Below are positions 48,966 through 60,149 of a stretch of DNA of 64,000 bases, piece by piece. The stretch is from positions 56,669,038 to 56,733,037 of the forward strand of contig OY735212.1 of NCBI GenBank assembly GCA_963457665.1. The letters are read 5' to 3'. Under the pieces are notes generated by a model. That model worked only from the letters and a program-made list of their open reading frames with translations, made no database searches and was not told the origin of the DNA. This stretch comes from Thysanoteuthis rhombus (Eukaryota; Mollusca; Cephalopoda; Oegopsida; Thysanoteuthidae). The first letter of the stretch is position 1. Every line of letters starts with the position of its first letter. Made by a program: the position numbers and the translations under genes.

Positions 48966-49330
48966 CAATGTTTCCCAAAGTTGGTTCCACGAGAAAAAAA
49001 AATGGGATTCTGCGAGATACGGTATCTTTCAGTAAAGTTTTTTAAAAAATATATTTTATTAAAAAAAAGTAGTTATTCATCCTTTTCATAAGTTAGGTGA
49101 CGTGAAGATAGAGATGTTGTTCTTTTTTTTTTTTTTTTTTTTCAAATTTCAATGTTTCGTACATTACATGTTTCTTCTATGTAAATAAATCATCTCCCTC
49201 GAACAAATTTTGGTTCATTTAATATCTGACTATGATAAGAGTGGCGTAGGCTCTCTGTAAAATATAAGTGTGGATTTTGCGGTCTTTTGAAAAAAAGGGT
49301 TCCACAACCGAATGAATTAGGGAACCACTG
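48966..49330. mobile_element. hAT-like MITE with TIRs and 8-bp TSD
   Basis: The left end CAATGTTTCCCAAAGTTGG (then TTCCACGAG) and the complement of the right end CAGTGGTTCCCTAATTC (then a GGTTGTGGAACCC block) form imperfect terminal inverted repeats. Their CAGTG(G/T)TTCCC start is typical of hAT elements. The flanks tgtttgac (48958-48965) and cgttagac (49331-49338) agree at 6 of 8 bases, consistent with an aged 8-bp hAT target-site duplication. The 365-bp interior is non-coding and includes a T-run of more than 20 at 49121-49142. Confidence 0.6.
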
Positions 49331-49339
49331 CGTTAGACC

Positions 49340-51880
49340 CACAAATAAACGGATAGATATATTTGTGTGTGTATACCCAAGTGAAATAAATGGTAGAGCT
49401 GACCTACGGCTGAAACCATTCCGCTATTTTGATACACACCCTAAGCCAATGTTTTCCAGGTTATCTCTGATTTTTGTGTAAATGCAGAGCGTGGAAATAA
49501 GTGATTTTTTTTGTGTCAACCTCCTATCATTGTTAGAGCTGAGTTTATTTTCTTATCCAAACAACAATGAAGTCAAGTTCAGACTTCCGGTTTAGACTAA
49601 AAAGTGAAAAGATCATGAAATTCAAATGACAAAAGAAGAGAGAAAGGAGAAGAATCATATTCTTTTCCTACATCATCAATCAACGATAGGAAGAAACTGA
49701 GAAAAAAGGTAAGAAAAAGATTAAAAAAAAGAAAAAGAAAGGAAAAAAGAAAAAGAAAAAGTGAGAAAATATGGATGCTAAGTTTGATTATCTGGTGCCA
49801 CTAACCAGATTGTTTGAGAATTTAGAACTTATAACTCCTTTCATTTTATCTCTACTGTAATTCTTCTTCTTTCCTCTCTGTTATTCTCTGCCGTAAACGT
49901 CCATTGTAGAAACTTGGACTTTTGCACACACTCTCCTCAATGAGTAAAGAAAACAGCTCTTTTGTTGTTGTTCTTTTTTAAAATTTGGTTCAGTAGCTGA
50001 AACAGTCGAGTTTTCTCTCTGATTATGTGTCAAGAATTCAGGCTGCCACAATGGAGACGGAGTGGATTTTGACCCTGAAGCAGCAAGTCTTGTTTAACCC
50101 ATCTTATCATTTCCCCCTTGGTCTTATACACTCGATGAAACATCTGATATTTGTGGCCTAACACATACTTGGGAGTATCAACGGTAAACACCGCTACCCA
50201 GTCACATCAGATCTTTTTTTGTAATTGGTGCAGTTACTAAACATACACGCTGTATACATCATAATGTGCGTGAAAGACTGTTGTATCGATAAGGATTATG
50301 AGAATTCCCCCAACACGAAGATGGCGTGTGTCAAGAGAATCAGTGAATCGGAGATGGATGAAAACTCGCATAAGAAACGGTTGCATTCCACTCACTGCCT
50401 TTTTTTTTTACTTCTGTTCATCCTTCTCTAGTCTCAGTTTTATTTAGCAAAATGTTTAACCCAGTTGCAAATTGTTAACACGACCACCTGAATATTAACT
50501 CTTACTTTCTCCAAAGCTGTCTCTCTGATCGTCATTACCAAAATCATAATCGACATGATCATTATCCATATCGATACCAACGACTTTAGTTGAAACACTA
50601 TCATATAGATAATTATCATCCAATCAACAACCAAAATGGAATGATATATTTTCAATGATGCTATGTATTATTCCTTAACAATGCAATAGGAAAATCCCAT
50701 TACTGGTATTTTCTTGAAGGCCGTCTCTGTCAGTCGATTAACTCGGTATCATTATTTTCTTTGTATCAAATCAATTATATCAGAATTTTCAGAACCACGC
50801 TACCTAGGGGGGCGTGGAGCAATACTTCAAAGCCATAGCTCCATATTATATATAAGTAACAATATGATGATATGAATTTGAGACCAGGTAAAAAATCAAC
50901 TTCCTGAACAAATTGTTGTCAGATAAAAAAAAAAAGGTGCGCGATTAAAATGAAAAGATTTCCTGATGCCTCGAAAAATTCAAATTTTTGTAATGAACCA
51001 TATTACGCAGTGTTCAGTCTTGCGTTGCAATTGTTTAGTAAATTGAACCTTCCAAAATAGAAATAAAAATTATATGGCTGATGAAAATCACCTGGATTCT
51101 CTTAGTTTTTAACTCGAGCACCCCAAGATGAGATACTGAAATAATTCTGCCCACCATGTGCCGTTTTTGCTGGGTTACGGTAACACACATACAAACACAA
51201 TAACATTATTATAGTGATAATCATCCCATTATGAAGATGCTTTCAAGTTTAAACTTGTCTAATCATCACCAACATAACATTACTCGATCATTATTATCAT
51301 CGTGGCAAAGGTTTTCAACACCTTAACTAATAAGGGAAATTTACAAATGTCGGTCAAGTTTTCTCAGCTCTTTGTGGCTTGCAAATTAACTACAGAACGT
51401 CGTTTTGAAGCCATGGAAAACTTTGGGAACCAGAAAACCGTCGCTAAACAGAAAAAAACATTTTGATCAAGATAGTCACTGATGAATAAGCGTCAGGTTT
51501 ATAGAAGAATATAAAACAAAGAAAATACTCACTAGATGGTCGCCTTCAATATCTGGAGCTAAATGAGATCAACTAGAAAAAACGTTTTCTATGTTTGTGA
51601 TGGGGTAGAAAATAATTCTCCATTGTATATTATTGGTACATGGAAGAAGTTTTCCAACTCAATATCACATTGAGGAATTAGCTCGTTTGAATGGCATATT
51701 AGACCCGAGAAAAGAAAGTTGGGGGATGGGCTAGGAATAAAATCACCGATGGCAACGCCTGTCCCCAAATTGGAAATGCAACGCAGCAAACGATTTTAGA
51801 GTTGAGAATAGGGAGTACTCCTGCATGCAGAGTACTCTCCTAATATATTCAAGATATTGATAAAGTAAACCGAATAAAAT
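49340..51880. other. No gene recognised; weak exon-like frame 50232-50430
   Basis: After a fair acceptor (TCTTTTTTTGTAATTGGTGCAG, 50231) a plus frame includes MCVKDCCIDKDYENSPNTK and RISESEMDENSHKKR. No donor is convincing. The rest is AT-rich. Confidence 0.25.
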
Positions 51881-51886
51881 CAGAAT

Positions 51887-51960
51887 CGTTCTTTTATGAT
51901 AAAATACACAATCTATCATAAAGATTGTGTTGAGTCATAGAAAACGATCTTTTATGATTG
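51887..51960. other. Hairpin with flanking near-direct repeats
   Basis: ACACAATCT (51906-51914) and AGATTGTGT (51922-51930) form a perfect 9-bp stem with a 7-nt loop. TTTATGAT / ATCATAAA gives an overlapping alternative pairing. Near-identical blocks ATCGTTCTTTTATGAT (about 51886) and ACGATCTTTTATGATT (about 51944) flank the hairpin. It sits directly before the candidate 97-aa ORF. Function is unknown. Confidence 0.5.
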
Positions 51961-51967
51961 AAAAATC

Positions 51968-52261
51968 ATGTATTTATGTGAATGGAAGATGATTGATGAT
52001 GTAGGAAACTTCTGCATCAAGCTCATACAATGCTGTGCATACTTTAGTTGGAGTTGCTGTAAAGCCATAGAAAGGTGTGGAGATGTTTTTTTTTATAATT
52101 GGATAAAAATGAAATGTACAATGAATACAAGATTGACTCAAAAATACAGGAGCCTTTGGCATCAAACCTATGAAACTACAATTGAAGAAATCGGTATGCA
52201 CTGCGATTACCCATCAACTGGCCATTGCATGAAGCTGGCATATGCCAAATATAATAGTTAG
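51968..52261 (+). CDS. Candidate small Cys-rich ORF (97 aa), unidentified
   Basis: An ATG-initiated frame with A at -3 encodes 97 residues with about nine cysteines (FCIKLIQCC, WSCCKAIERC, MKCT, MHCDYPSTGHC), ending ...KLAYAKYNS. It has no obvious signal peptide or hydrophobic segment, so it does not look like a classical secreted Cys-rich peptide. An AATAAA signal follows 55 bp after the stop, as expected for a terminal exon. A 9-bp hairpin lies just upstream. No homologue is recognised; it could be a terminal exon, a repeat-derived ORF or chance. Confidence 0.25.
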   Translation: MYLCEWKMIDDVGNFCIKLIQCCAYFSWSCCKAIERCGDVFFYNWIKMKCTMNTRLTQKYRSLWHQTYETTIEEIGMHCDYPSTGHCMKLAYAKYNS

Positions 52262-52315
52262 TATCAAGTTTGGAGGTTTTTTTATCAGTGAATCTCAGAA
52301 AATTTTATGAAAACA

Positions 52316-52321
52316 AATAAA
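52316..52321 (+). promoter_or_regulatory. Possible poly(A) signal AATAAA
   Basis: A canonical AATAAA lies 55 bp downstream of the stop of the 97-aa ORF, with a T-rich patch following. AATAAA is frequent by chance in AT-rich DNA, so only its position relative to the ORF makes it worth listing. Confidence 0.25.
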
Positions 52322-52329
52322 ACACTTTA

Positions 52330-54480
52330 AATTATTGACCTTTATTCATAGTTTAATAATCTCCGAATGACATATCGAAATTTGCCACATGGAAGAGAAA
52401 TAACCAAAATTCTTCAAAACCGTTTTTTCGCTTGATGGACGGAAAATTATTTTACAGCAATACTGGCAGGCTGCCCTACATACCAAATACTCCTGCCCCT
52501 TCCAAATGTGCACCTTTGGAACGGGCATTGCCGTAGTACTACTGGAGCATTAAATCTGACTACATATTTCACCTTAGTTTCGTTTTAGCGTGGGTATTAG
52601 TGACAATGATTTGCAAAAATAACTTCAGTTCTCTTTGGGATATGATACCCCTGGGTGGAATAAGACGATAGCATCGAGGATATTTGTGCAGTATAGTACT
52701 CACTACTTGCACCTGTATCCTATCAAAGTGTTACAAAGACACGATTATGTCGTTAACTTATTAGAAATTTCATTGTCTCTCCCATGTGTTCTAATTGCGG
52801 TTGAACTGGATCTAAACCGAAATGGTGACTCCTTTTGCAGGTGTTCTATCTCTCTAGATCTAGATACAGTTTCTATGATGTTATTCTCAGCGGAATAAGC
52901 CTACCGTTCATTTTTCTTATATTCAGTTATAGGTTTTATTATTTTGTTTGTGTTGTCACGCACATTACCAGCTCAGCTGTGCATTGGCAAGCATAGGGTT
53001 TGGATGATTCTATCTTTCAGACAGGGAATAATAAGTATTGGAACGTTGACAGAATCTGTGCCAAAAATTGGTGCCATATTTTCAGGTGTGTCTGTTTGCA
53101 TATGGCTCCTGTGCTTTCGATCTGAATTTATGTGTGCCCCATTATACAAACGCAAAGCAGAATAGTTAATCTCTCTTTTAGTTGCTCTCTAGATACATTG
53201 GGGGAAAATGTAACCAACATGTACCACTCGAGTTATTATTGCTGATTTTATAAATACCTGACAGAGTAAACTTGGTTATATCCTAGTTTTGGGTGAGCTT
53301 TTCTCCAATTACGATTTGTCCTGGGATAAAGACTTTAGTACAAAGCTCTATTTCATACTTATAGAATTGAAATCTTAAACATGATAAAACTGAAGATTCA
53401 TCAAAGACGTTCAGTTTGAAAAATAAACCAGAGCTTCTGAAGTAAAATTACACGTTAACTTTTAACTATTCCCCTGTCATGCTTATTCTCGCATCAGTGT
53501 TCCTTTGTTAATTTTGTATTCGAAACTCTATCCTTATTCAGGTATGAATTCATACGTACCTTAAAATAAACTGTGTTATGCTTTTTACAATCTACTGAAG
53601 CATATGAAGTTATCTTACTGTACAAAAATACAATAATTATGTGGCTCGGATGTAGATATGCTATATGTGCTATTCAATGACTTTTAAAACTGGAAAGAAA
53701 ATTTTCGGATGTATCAGAATATCCACATTGGAACCAGTATTTAGCCGCCGACAACTTTGTCCAGTGTCAAAGTATTGCAGAATGTGTCAATCAGAATATG
53801 CGTGAAAGAAAAAAGAACACAAGATAATATCCAGCAAAGATACTGATTTTCTTCTTTTCTTCACACTAAGCCCTTCTTATTTTCGTGATCGTTGAAAACT
53901 TTGATATTATGTAATCTCATGTAATACCAAAATACATTAAGTACTTCGTTTCCTCATGTTATTTGAATTCTGAAATATTTCTGTTCTAAAATGGATAATT
54001 CTACAGGTTTCGGGTTTAGCATAAAGCTGAACGTTTTGTTTGTCGGTCCTCGTACGCATGCATTTTCGAGATCTTTTATGTTTTGCATATCTACGATTTC
54101 CTTTTAATAACAGAGAGCAGAGTTTCTGTTAAAGTCAGAAAAAGAGACGACGATGTAGATTGTAAAGAGCATCGTGCACTTTGTACTTAGATATGTATGA
54201 ACCAATACTTGAAAAACTGAATATTGAATTAACAAAGGAACTCCGATGCGTAGATAAGTATAACAAGGAAATAGTTAATAGTTAACGTGTAATTTTACTT
54301 ATCTATGTCTCCTTCAGATTGAGAATCTTCTAAGAAACTTCAGTGTTTTGCATGTTTAAGATTTCAATATTATTAACTTGAAATAGAGCTTTATACTGGA
54401 GTTTTTATGCAAGCAAAGATTGTATCTTTGTATGTGAGTTCTTCTATTGGATGATCCACCTTTGCTAACGAGGTTGTGAG
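52330..54480. other. No gene recognised
   Basis: AT-rich sequence; two medium plus-strand frames (52635, 52944) begin at TTG and lack support. Confidence 0.35.
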
Positions 54481-54484
54481 AGGT

Positions 54485-54690
54485 AAATGTATTCAATCCT
54501 GTCTGTCTCTTTGTCAACACAATATTTCCAAAAGTTCTCAATCAATTTTATTGAAATTTTGTGAAATGTTAGAACATGATGTAAGGAGAGGTTGGTTGAT
54601 TTTTGGGGGTGCAGGGGTGGACCAAGAATTTTCAGTATTACCTCCCGTGCATGGTAGATATTTATGAACTGATTTTCATTCAGCATATAG
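54485..54690 (+). repeat. Family B repeat, copy 2
   Basis: TCCTGTCTGTCTCTTTGTCA, ACACAATATTTCCAAAAGTT then CTCAATCAATTTTATTGAAA match the start of copy 1 in order. A GGGGGTGCAGGGG block follows. Similarity fades after about 150 bp. Confidence 0.4.
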
Positions 54691-55179
54691 TGACTACGGT
54701 ATTTGCAGAGGTATGCGCTCTATGAGTGCTTTCTAGTTTATATCTGTGTCAGTCCGTGTTTTGTTTTGAGGTTTTTTCAATTGATCTCTTCTGTTTATTT
54801 CCACAGAACATCTAGAATATCTACAATTCATATTCTTGGGCGTGTGACATTTTATAGCCTAACCTGTTACCGTCTGCCTGAACTCTTATGCAATGTCGGT
54901 ATTTGTAATATGGAATTCTGCTGAATGTGTTGGCTAACAAGTCGACAGAAATGAAGCCGTTTGCGATAGAATTGTGGAGGGAGAGAGACAGAGAGCTCTT
55001 TGTTTGCGAAACATCTTTGTTGCATGCATAGGATGAATGAGTCTTAAAATCAAGACAGGATACATATGCTATACGCTGTCTTCTGCGCGGGGTAACAGGG
55101 TGAAATAGAAAGTAAGAACGAAAAAAATGTAAAAGATAGTTATAACGCGAATGAAGATGGTAGATAGGGGACATAAGAG

Positions 55180-55235
55180 CTGAGTGTGTGCGCATGCGCG
55201 AAAATTATTTGTTGCCTGCGCATGCGTGACGAGTT
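55180..55235 (+). promoter_or_regulatory. Twin NRF1-type promoter motif
   Basis: TGCGCATGCGC at 55189-55199 is a perfect match to the palindromic NRF1 consensus (YGCGCAYGCGCR), and TGCGCATGCGT at 55217-55227 matches with one end base changed. The sites are 28 bp apart, i.e. on nearly the same face of the helix after rounding. CpG-rich NRF1 sites are typical of TATA-less metazoan promoters, and CpG is rare elsewhere in this AT-rich window. They lie about 450-600 bp upstream of the GC-rich open frame ending at the donor at 56129. The motif match is seen directly; promoter function is inferred. Confidence 0.6.
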
Positions 55236-55249
55236 GCCGGCGTGTATTG

Positions 55250-55390
55250 CTTTAGTCATTAAATGTTCGGCACGAACTTCACCAAAGGAACAAGATTTTT
55301 TCTCTTGAAGAGAAAGATAATAAAAAAAAGAGAGAGAGAGAGAAAAAGTAGCTCAGCGACAGAGAAGAAACTAAGGAATACAAGCTGTAG
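55250..55390 (+). other. Possible 5' UTR exon
   Basis: The segment between the NRF1-type sites and the sequence CTGTAG|GTAAGAG, a good splice donor with its GT at 55391-55392, could be a non-coding first exon. It is purine-rich and contains no long open frame. The transcription start is not visible, so the left boundary is only a guess. A matching acceptor with a long T/C tract lies at 55521-55522, which would give a 132-bp intron. Confidence 0.3.
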
Positions 55391-55522
55391 GTAAGAGTAA
55401 GTAATTCACAGAAGTTAAGAGGGTGAATGGAGCGCGGCCGGAAACGGTTAGAGAGAGGAGCCCGGATGTTGTTCTAATAGTGATGGGATGAGTAGACTTT
55501 TTTTTCTCACTTTACCTGACAG
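55391..55522 (+). other. Possible short 5' UTR intron
   Basis: The donor GTAAGAG is at 55391. An acceptor ending in CTGACAG at 55522 is preceded by a pyrimidine run of nine or more Ts and TCTCAC. Both ends fit the eukaryotic consensus and 132 bp is a workable intron length. The pairing is inference; either site could instead pair with a distant partner. Confidence 0.3.
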
Positions 55523-55639
55523 AGGTGTGTGCGTACGAACGAGCACTGAATTGAGGGATTGGGTATTTTGTGAGGTAACAGTCTGAGCTGAATTAATGAA
55601 GCCAGTAGGAGTAATAACACCACAACTGCTGTTACTTGA

Positions 55640-56128
55640 TCACGAATAGTAATTGCTATCGTAGTAGTGGTAGTATTTTGCTGGATTAGTCGTATCAGTA
55701 GCAGCTTGGTGAAGTTTGTTATTAGACAGTGGGAAAGGCAAAAGACAAGCATCGGCAAATCGAGTCAAGTGAAGTTGGACTACCGGGGTGTTGGCTGTGC
55801 GCCGCGTAGCGGAATCCCGCGCCGCGACGCCACCGACGCTACCGCCGCCGCTGCCGCCGCTGCTGCCGCCGGCGCTTCAGGACCGATCACCGTACTGCCC
55901 CCGTACAGTACCGGTGTTTATCGCACGAAGTCGATAAAGGATGGTGAGCAGCATCCTGCCGTTACGGAGGAGAAGGGGGTGGTCAGCCGTGACACCAACG
56001 GAGCAAAGTGTACTTGTTGTCTACGTATGGAAAACGTCCAGCCAGCAATTAACACATCGGATGGGCTGAAAAAAATTATCAGACGTCGTAGGAAGGATTC
56101 TGGACATAATTTGGTGAAACGGCCTAGC
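55640..56128 (+). CDS. Candidate 5' coding exon, unidentified protein with Ala run
   Basis: This open frame is bounded by an in-frame TGA at 55637 and by a strong donor (AGC|GTAAGTAA, GT at 56129-56130). It leaves a phase-0 exon end after ...NLVKRPS. The middle is CpG- and GC-rich (about 55783-55920) and encodes a nine-alanine run at 55844-55870, made of mixed GCC/GCT codons. A non-repetitive stretch follows (GPITVLPPYSTGVY; KCTCCLRMENVQ) and then a basic block, GLKKIIRRRRKDSG. No ATG occurs in frame before 56027 (MENVQPAINTSDGLKK), so the protein may start there, at a non-AUG codon, or upstream exons may splice into this one. No domain, signal peptide or membrane segment is visible and I do not recognise the family. 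Composition, the CpG island, the donor and the NRF1-type promoter together support a real gene. Confidence 0.5.
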
Positions 56129-56412
56129 GTAAGTAACTTTTGAAGAAGAGAGAAAAAGATGAAAAAAAAACTTATTTCATTTCTATGTGATACATGGATA
56201 CACGTGTTTATATGTGATTTTTCTCTTTCTCTTTCGTATAAACGACTTGAATTTATCTTTTGCCACCATCGTTCCAGATTTTGAAAATAGATTTATTTGA
56301 ATATACTTTCATGAACATAGAAATTAAAAATCTTCGTTTCATAGAATGCCACTGGGGGCGGGAACTGTTGATTCTCTGCCTATCTCGATAAGTATATAAT
56401 TTTTGATCATTC

Positions 56413-56416
<4 letters not shown>

Positions 56417-56449
<33 letters not shown>
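56417..56449. repeat. (CT)n
   Basis: Pure CT within the presumed intron after the donor at 56129. Confidence 0.95.
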
Positions 56450-56451
<2 letters not shown>

Positions 56452-56568
56452 ATAATTATATATCATCTTTACTTTTTCAAGGGGGTGCTATATCTGTATT
56501 GATAGTAATCGATTCGTCGATTCCAACAGCGTGAAACTGATCAGCAACAACAAAATTGTGAAGACCAA

Positions 56569-56608
56569 TCCTCTCTCTCTCTCTCTCTTCATCTATCTAT
56601 CTATCTAT

Positions 56609-56683
<75 letters not shown>
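56569..56683. repeat. (CT)n(TCTA)n(CT)n(TA)n
   Basis: Compound array with four successive blocks, showing stepwise replacement of one motif by another. Confidence 0.95.
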
Positions 56684-56685
<2 letters not shown>

Positions 56686-57723
56686 CCACCGTAATGCAAT
56701 GGTTAGAGTGTTGATTTTGCAGACAATTTCTAGCGTAGTTAGTTCTTCCTTCCCGAGGGTTTTCCCCCCTAATGTTATGAAGAGCATCGTTTGCATTGGC
56801 CTACGATCCTAAAAGTAGGGGAAAGTGACAAATGACTTCTCAAATTCGGTCAAACAGGTGCAAAATTACGGGCAAATCAGAACAATTAGGGCAAAACCAT
56901 ATCGAATTTAAGGGAAAATAGAGCCTCTTGCCTCCCTCAATCAAAGATACGCCCATGCTTATCCGTCTAAGACATACCGACCAATTCATTGAATTTTTCT
57001 TGGGATCAGTATTAACCTCAAATTTCCCCCGGTTGGGATATGTTTTGAAATTATAAGCTTTAATAGATATTTGAACTCGATCGTTGAATCTCTAAAATAC
57101 CGGCCATTTTTTCTGTGTCCATACATTTGATTTTGTCTTTCTTCATTTGGACCTTATATTTCCATTATTGTCATTAAACTGTAATTTGTAGGGTCAGTGT
57201 ACGCTTGCTGGAATGTATTATTCGTTAAGCACATGTCCATGCCAGCATCATCTGTGAATATCAGAAGGTGCCCATGTGTGTTGTTAGTCTCACACCTGCC
57301 CTCGTCTGTGTTTGTGTGTCCGTTTCAAAAGAGCATGTGCTCAGGCGCGGGTTGCCCAAACAAAAATATCTCCCTCTATTTTCGGAGTGCTATATGTTTC
57401 TATTTCAACAGATATATGCTATGTTTTTTTGTTTTTTTTCAATATTTCTCTCTGTCCTTCATTCCCGTCGTTTTGGGAGGGAAGTAGTGAGTGAGATCGT
57501 GTTTTCATGTCTTGGGTACATGTTCTCCTACTTTTTCAGTAAGAATTTTGTCATGTATATTTTCTTTGAGATTTTCATCATCATTTTCATTTCCATGCTG
57601 GTTGTAAGAACCGTGATATCATGAGTAGGATCTATCGAACAAATACGTCGAAACTTTTTTTCACTCTAATGATCACATACAGGGTGACACAGAAACAGTC
57701 TGTCAGTAAACAAGAACCATAAT

Positions 57724-58246
57724 TATATTCTAGTGACAAATCAATTCAAACCCGTTATATATAGATGAAGTTTCGGCTCCCCTAATGACTACTGGTTTTT
57801 TCAGTACTCTCTCCCTTTTTTTCCTGAAATAGCAAACCAAATGTTTACAGGGTGAAATAATGATTAAACACTTAATTCTTAAGCGTTTAAATTCGGTGAG
57901 TAGTATATTGATTAGAAAGGGACTCTCAGTGAGTGATTCAGAGTCAGTGTTAGCTACGCTGACAAAGTAAGGTCGTTATATATACTAAAAGTTCTTTGTG
58001 AATGATTTTATTATAGAGATGTATTGAGCATCAGAGGAAAGCAATTGTCAGTGGTCAGGAATTATTGCAAGCATTACTAACAGATAACGATCACTGCATG
58101 CATCATGTAATTCTATTACTAATGATATTTTGATAGAGATGTTTTGAACATTAGGACAAAAGAATTGTCAGGAATGAGGAATTATTGTTTGCGTTACTGA
58201 CAGAATAGACTGATTATGCGAAACATTATTGTGTCACTAGAATATA
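57724..58246. mobile_element. Non-autonomous element with 15-bp TIRs
   Basis: TATATTCTAGTGACA (57724-57738) and its perfect complement TGTCACTAGAATATA (58232-58246) bracket about 520 bp with no coding potential. The interior holds a diverged tandem duplication: AGAGATGTATTGAGCATCAG at 58014 and AGAGATGTTTTGAACATTAG at 58135, period 121 bp. The superfamily is unknown; ACAGGGTGACACAGAAACAG just outside the left TIR may be the true outer end. Confidence 0.5.
58001..58225 (+). repeat. 121-bp tandem duplication
   Basis: Two units share AGAGATGT-TTGA-CAT-AG, AATTGTCAG, AGGAATTATTG and TTACT-ACAGA in the same order at a 121-bp offset. They lie within the 15-bp-TIR element. Confidence 0.65.
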
Positions 58247-58259
58247 TCCGTCAAAAATT

Positions 58260-60140
58260 ATTTATTTGATATTTCATTGGTTAATTTTTTCTAATAATTC
58301 AAATATCCTCATTTTTAGGGTTTAAGGTCTCAACGACCCAAGCTGTTTTAAAGGATGATCGGACGTAACGTCTTAGAAGTTTCTTTCAAAGTTATGTATT
58401 TAAAAAAAAAAGTCCCTGCAAAAATGCCGTATTGTTACAAAAAAATGATCCAGCATGATTTTACCTCAGCGAAATCTATTTTGATAGCTTCATAACACTG
58501 TGCAACGCGATTTTTAGTCCAGGGTAACGAATATTATTCTGTGGTCACTTACGTGTAAAAATTGTCAAAAATATTGATCCCTTTAAACTTTGCTCTTGTG
58601 GCCAGGGTGGGGATATTCATATGTATTTGTTTGTTTGTTTTTTGTTGTTTGTTTTTTACTATATGTGATTGAAAATGTGCAAATTGCCCTTTGTTCAATT
58701 GAAAAGAAGCTCTGTCAAATGGTCACAAAAACAAAGTTTGAAGAGAATGATTGACATTTTCTCTACTTCGAAAGCATCAATCAGAAAGAAAAACACTTAT
58801 TACCCGGGAACAAAAAAGTTTCTTTTTCAAATCTGCACGGTCAAATTCTTCAGATGTTTTTTTACCTTTTCTTCAATACTCGTTGGTTTCTCTGAACCCT
58901 ACGATTGACTCTGTCAACAGGTGCATCCTCAACTATTACATCGTCTGGTTCAGAGGAATTCTCATATCGACCAGTCTGTTTGCATTCTCTTTAAGGCGTG
59001 ACTGAACAGGTGTTAATGTTGCTTTAGATATTTGTTTGTTTGTGCTAATTTTTGCCCAGAGTCGTTGTCATAGAGTGAGAAGACAACTTATCATCACTGT
59101 CTCGTGAGATTACCTCACACGTTGGCATGTGCTCTGTGTTGCATCGTTCTCAGTCGTTCTATAAGATCTAAACCTGAGTTTCCCATAGGTGAACGTCCCA
59201 TTCGGCCTACAAGACAAGAATAGTCATAACTGATTCCCGTCAAAACTATCACCATTGGAATGGGGTTGGGATAAAAGTTAACACCACGGGGAATAGAATC
59301 GTTGAAAGTTCAGATGCTGGCCTAGTCAGTCGTACTTTGTATTAAATATCCTTGCTAAAGGTATGAATCCACTCCTCCTTCCAGCAATGGCTAAATAGTA
59401 TGACAGACAGGGATCTCAATCCTTGTCTCCTCCCCCCGGCTATACATACATGGTATGGAAGATTGTACTCTCTAACCTTAATGAGCTGCTAGTCTAGGAA
59501 ACGGATAGCTCTGATTTCGGACCTGGGGCCCCTTTAAAAAGACCGGTTCCACTTTTTCTAATTAGTGTTGTTGAAGTTTACTGCTTGTTTCTGGTGGCAT
59601 GTTATCCAGTTACCTTTCACCTGTCACTGGGGGAGAAGACGGACCCAGCCGAGCAATTTTCGCGGATCTATGAGAGGATATCACTCAGCAGGGCACTTGA
59701 ACGGTCTTCTAAGTTAACGGTTGAGATGGTTCTTCGATTCGAAGTTATCAATTCTTGAAGGAAAATAAAATTAGTGCTTATCTTTCCCGTCAATGGTAAT
59801 GAAATTACGTCGAGTTTTTACTCTGGTACGATTTCCAAGATTTTTGGAACGTCCCAAAGTCTTTTCTACCCACTATGATGAATTTATTTACATCCTTGAG
59901 AAATATGTGTGGTTTTTAGTTCTGAATATCAGTTGAAATGTTTTCTTGTTCTAATCTTTAGAGAATTGTTCATAAATTTGAATTAAAGACTGGAATCGCT
60001 TGACATAAATTGAATATTTGTATCGCTTTCAATGTAAAAGTACCGTGAGTGATTCTAATATATGTTTATATATTTGAATGGAGGGAATCCCATAGTTTGA
60101 ACTTCTTTCTCCTTTTTTTCCTTCTTTTTTTGTGTTCATT
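58260..60140. other. No gene recognised; GC-richer block 59040-59720
   Basis: 59040-59720 is noticeably less AT-rich than its surroundings (e.g. GGACCTGGGGCCCC at 59520) but all frames are closed; it may be an unclassified repeat. The rest is AT-rich. Confidence 0.35.
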
Positions 60141-60149
60141 CAATACTAG

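Larger units (their letters stand above)
56150..57720 (+). other. Presumed intron of the 55.6-kb gene
   Basis: If the donor at 56129 is used, this stretch is intronic. It holds microsatellites and, at 57200-57350, a diverged block whose complement contains FTDDAGMD, faintly like a reverse-transcriptase ADD box. No downstream exon was identified. Confidence 0.35.

Noticed and set aside
52635-53165. Two plus-strand frames of 87 and 73 codons
   Set aside because: Both open at TTG, not ATG, and lack splice sites or recognisable motifs.
55193-55195. ATG on the minus strand inside the first NRF1-type site, opening a 124-codon frame leftward
   Set aside because: The frame has repeat-like Ser/Leu runs, no donor, and the ATG is part of the palindromic site; there is no evidence for a divergent gene.
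57197-57350. Complement contains FTDDAGMDMC, possibly a reverse transcriptase box
   Set aside because: Only four residues match; neighbouring motifs expected before and after are absent.
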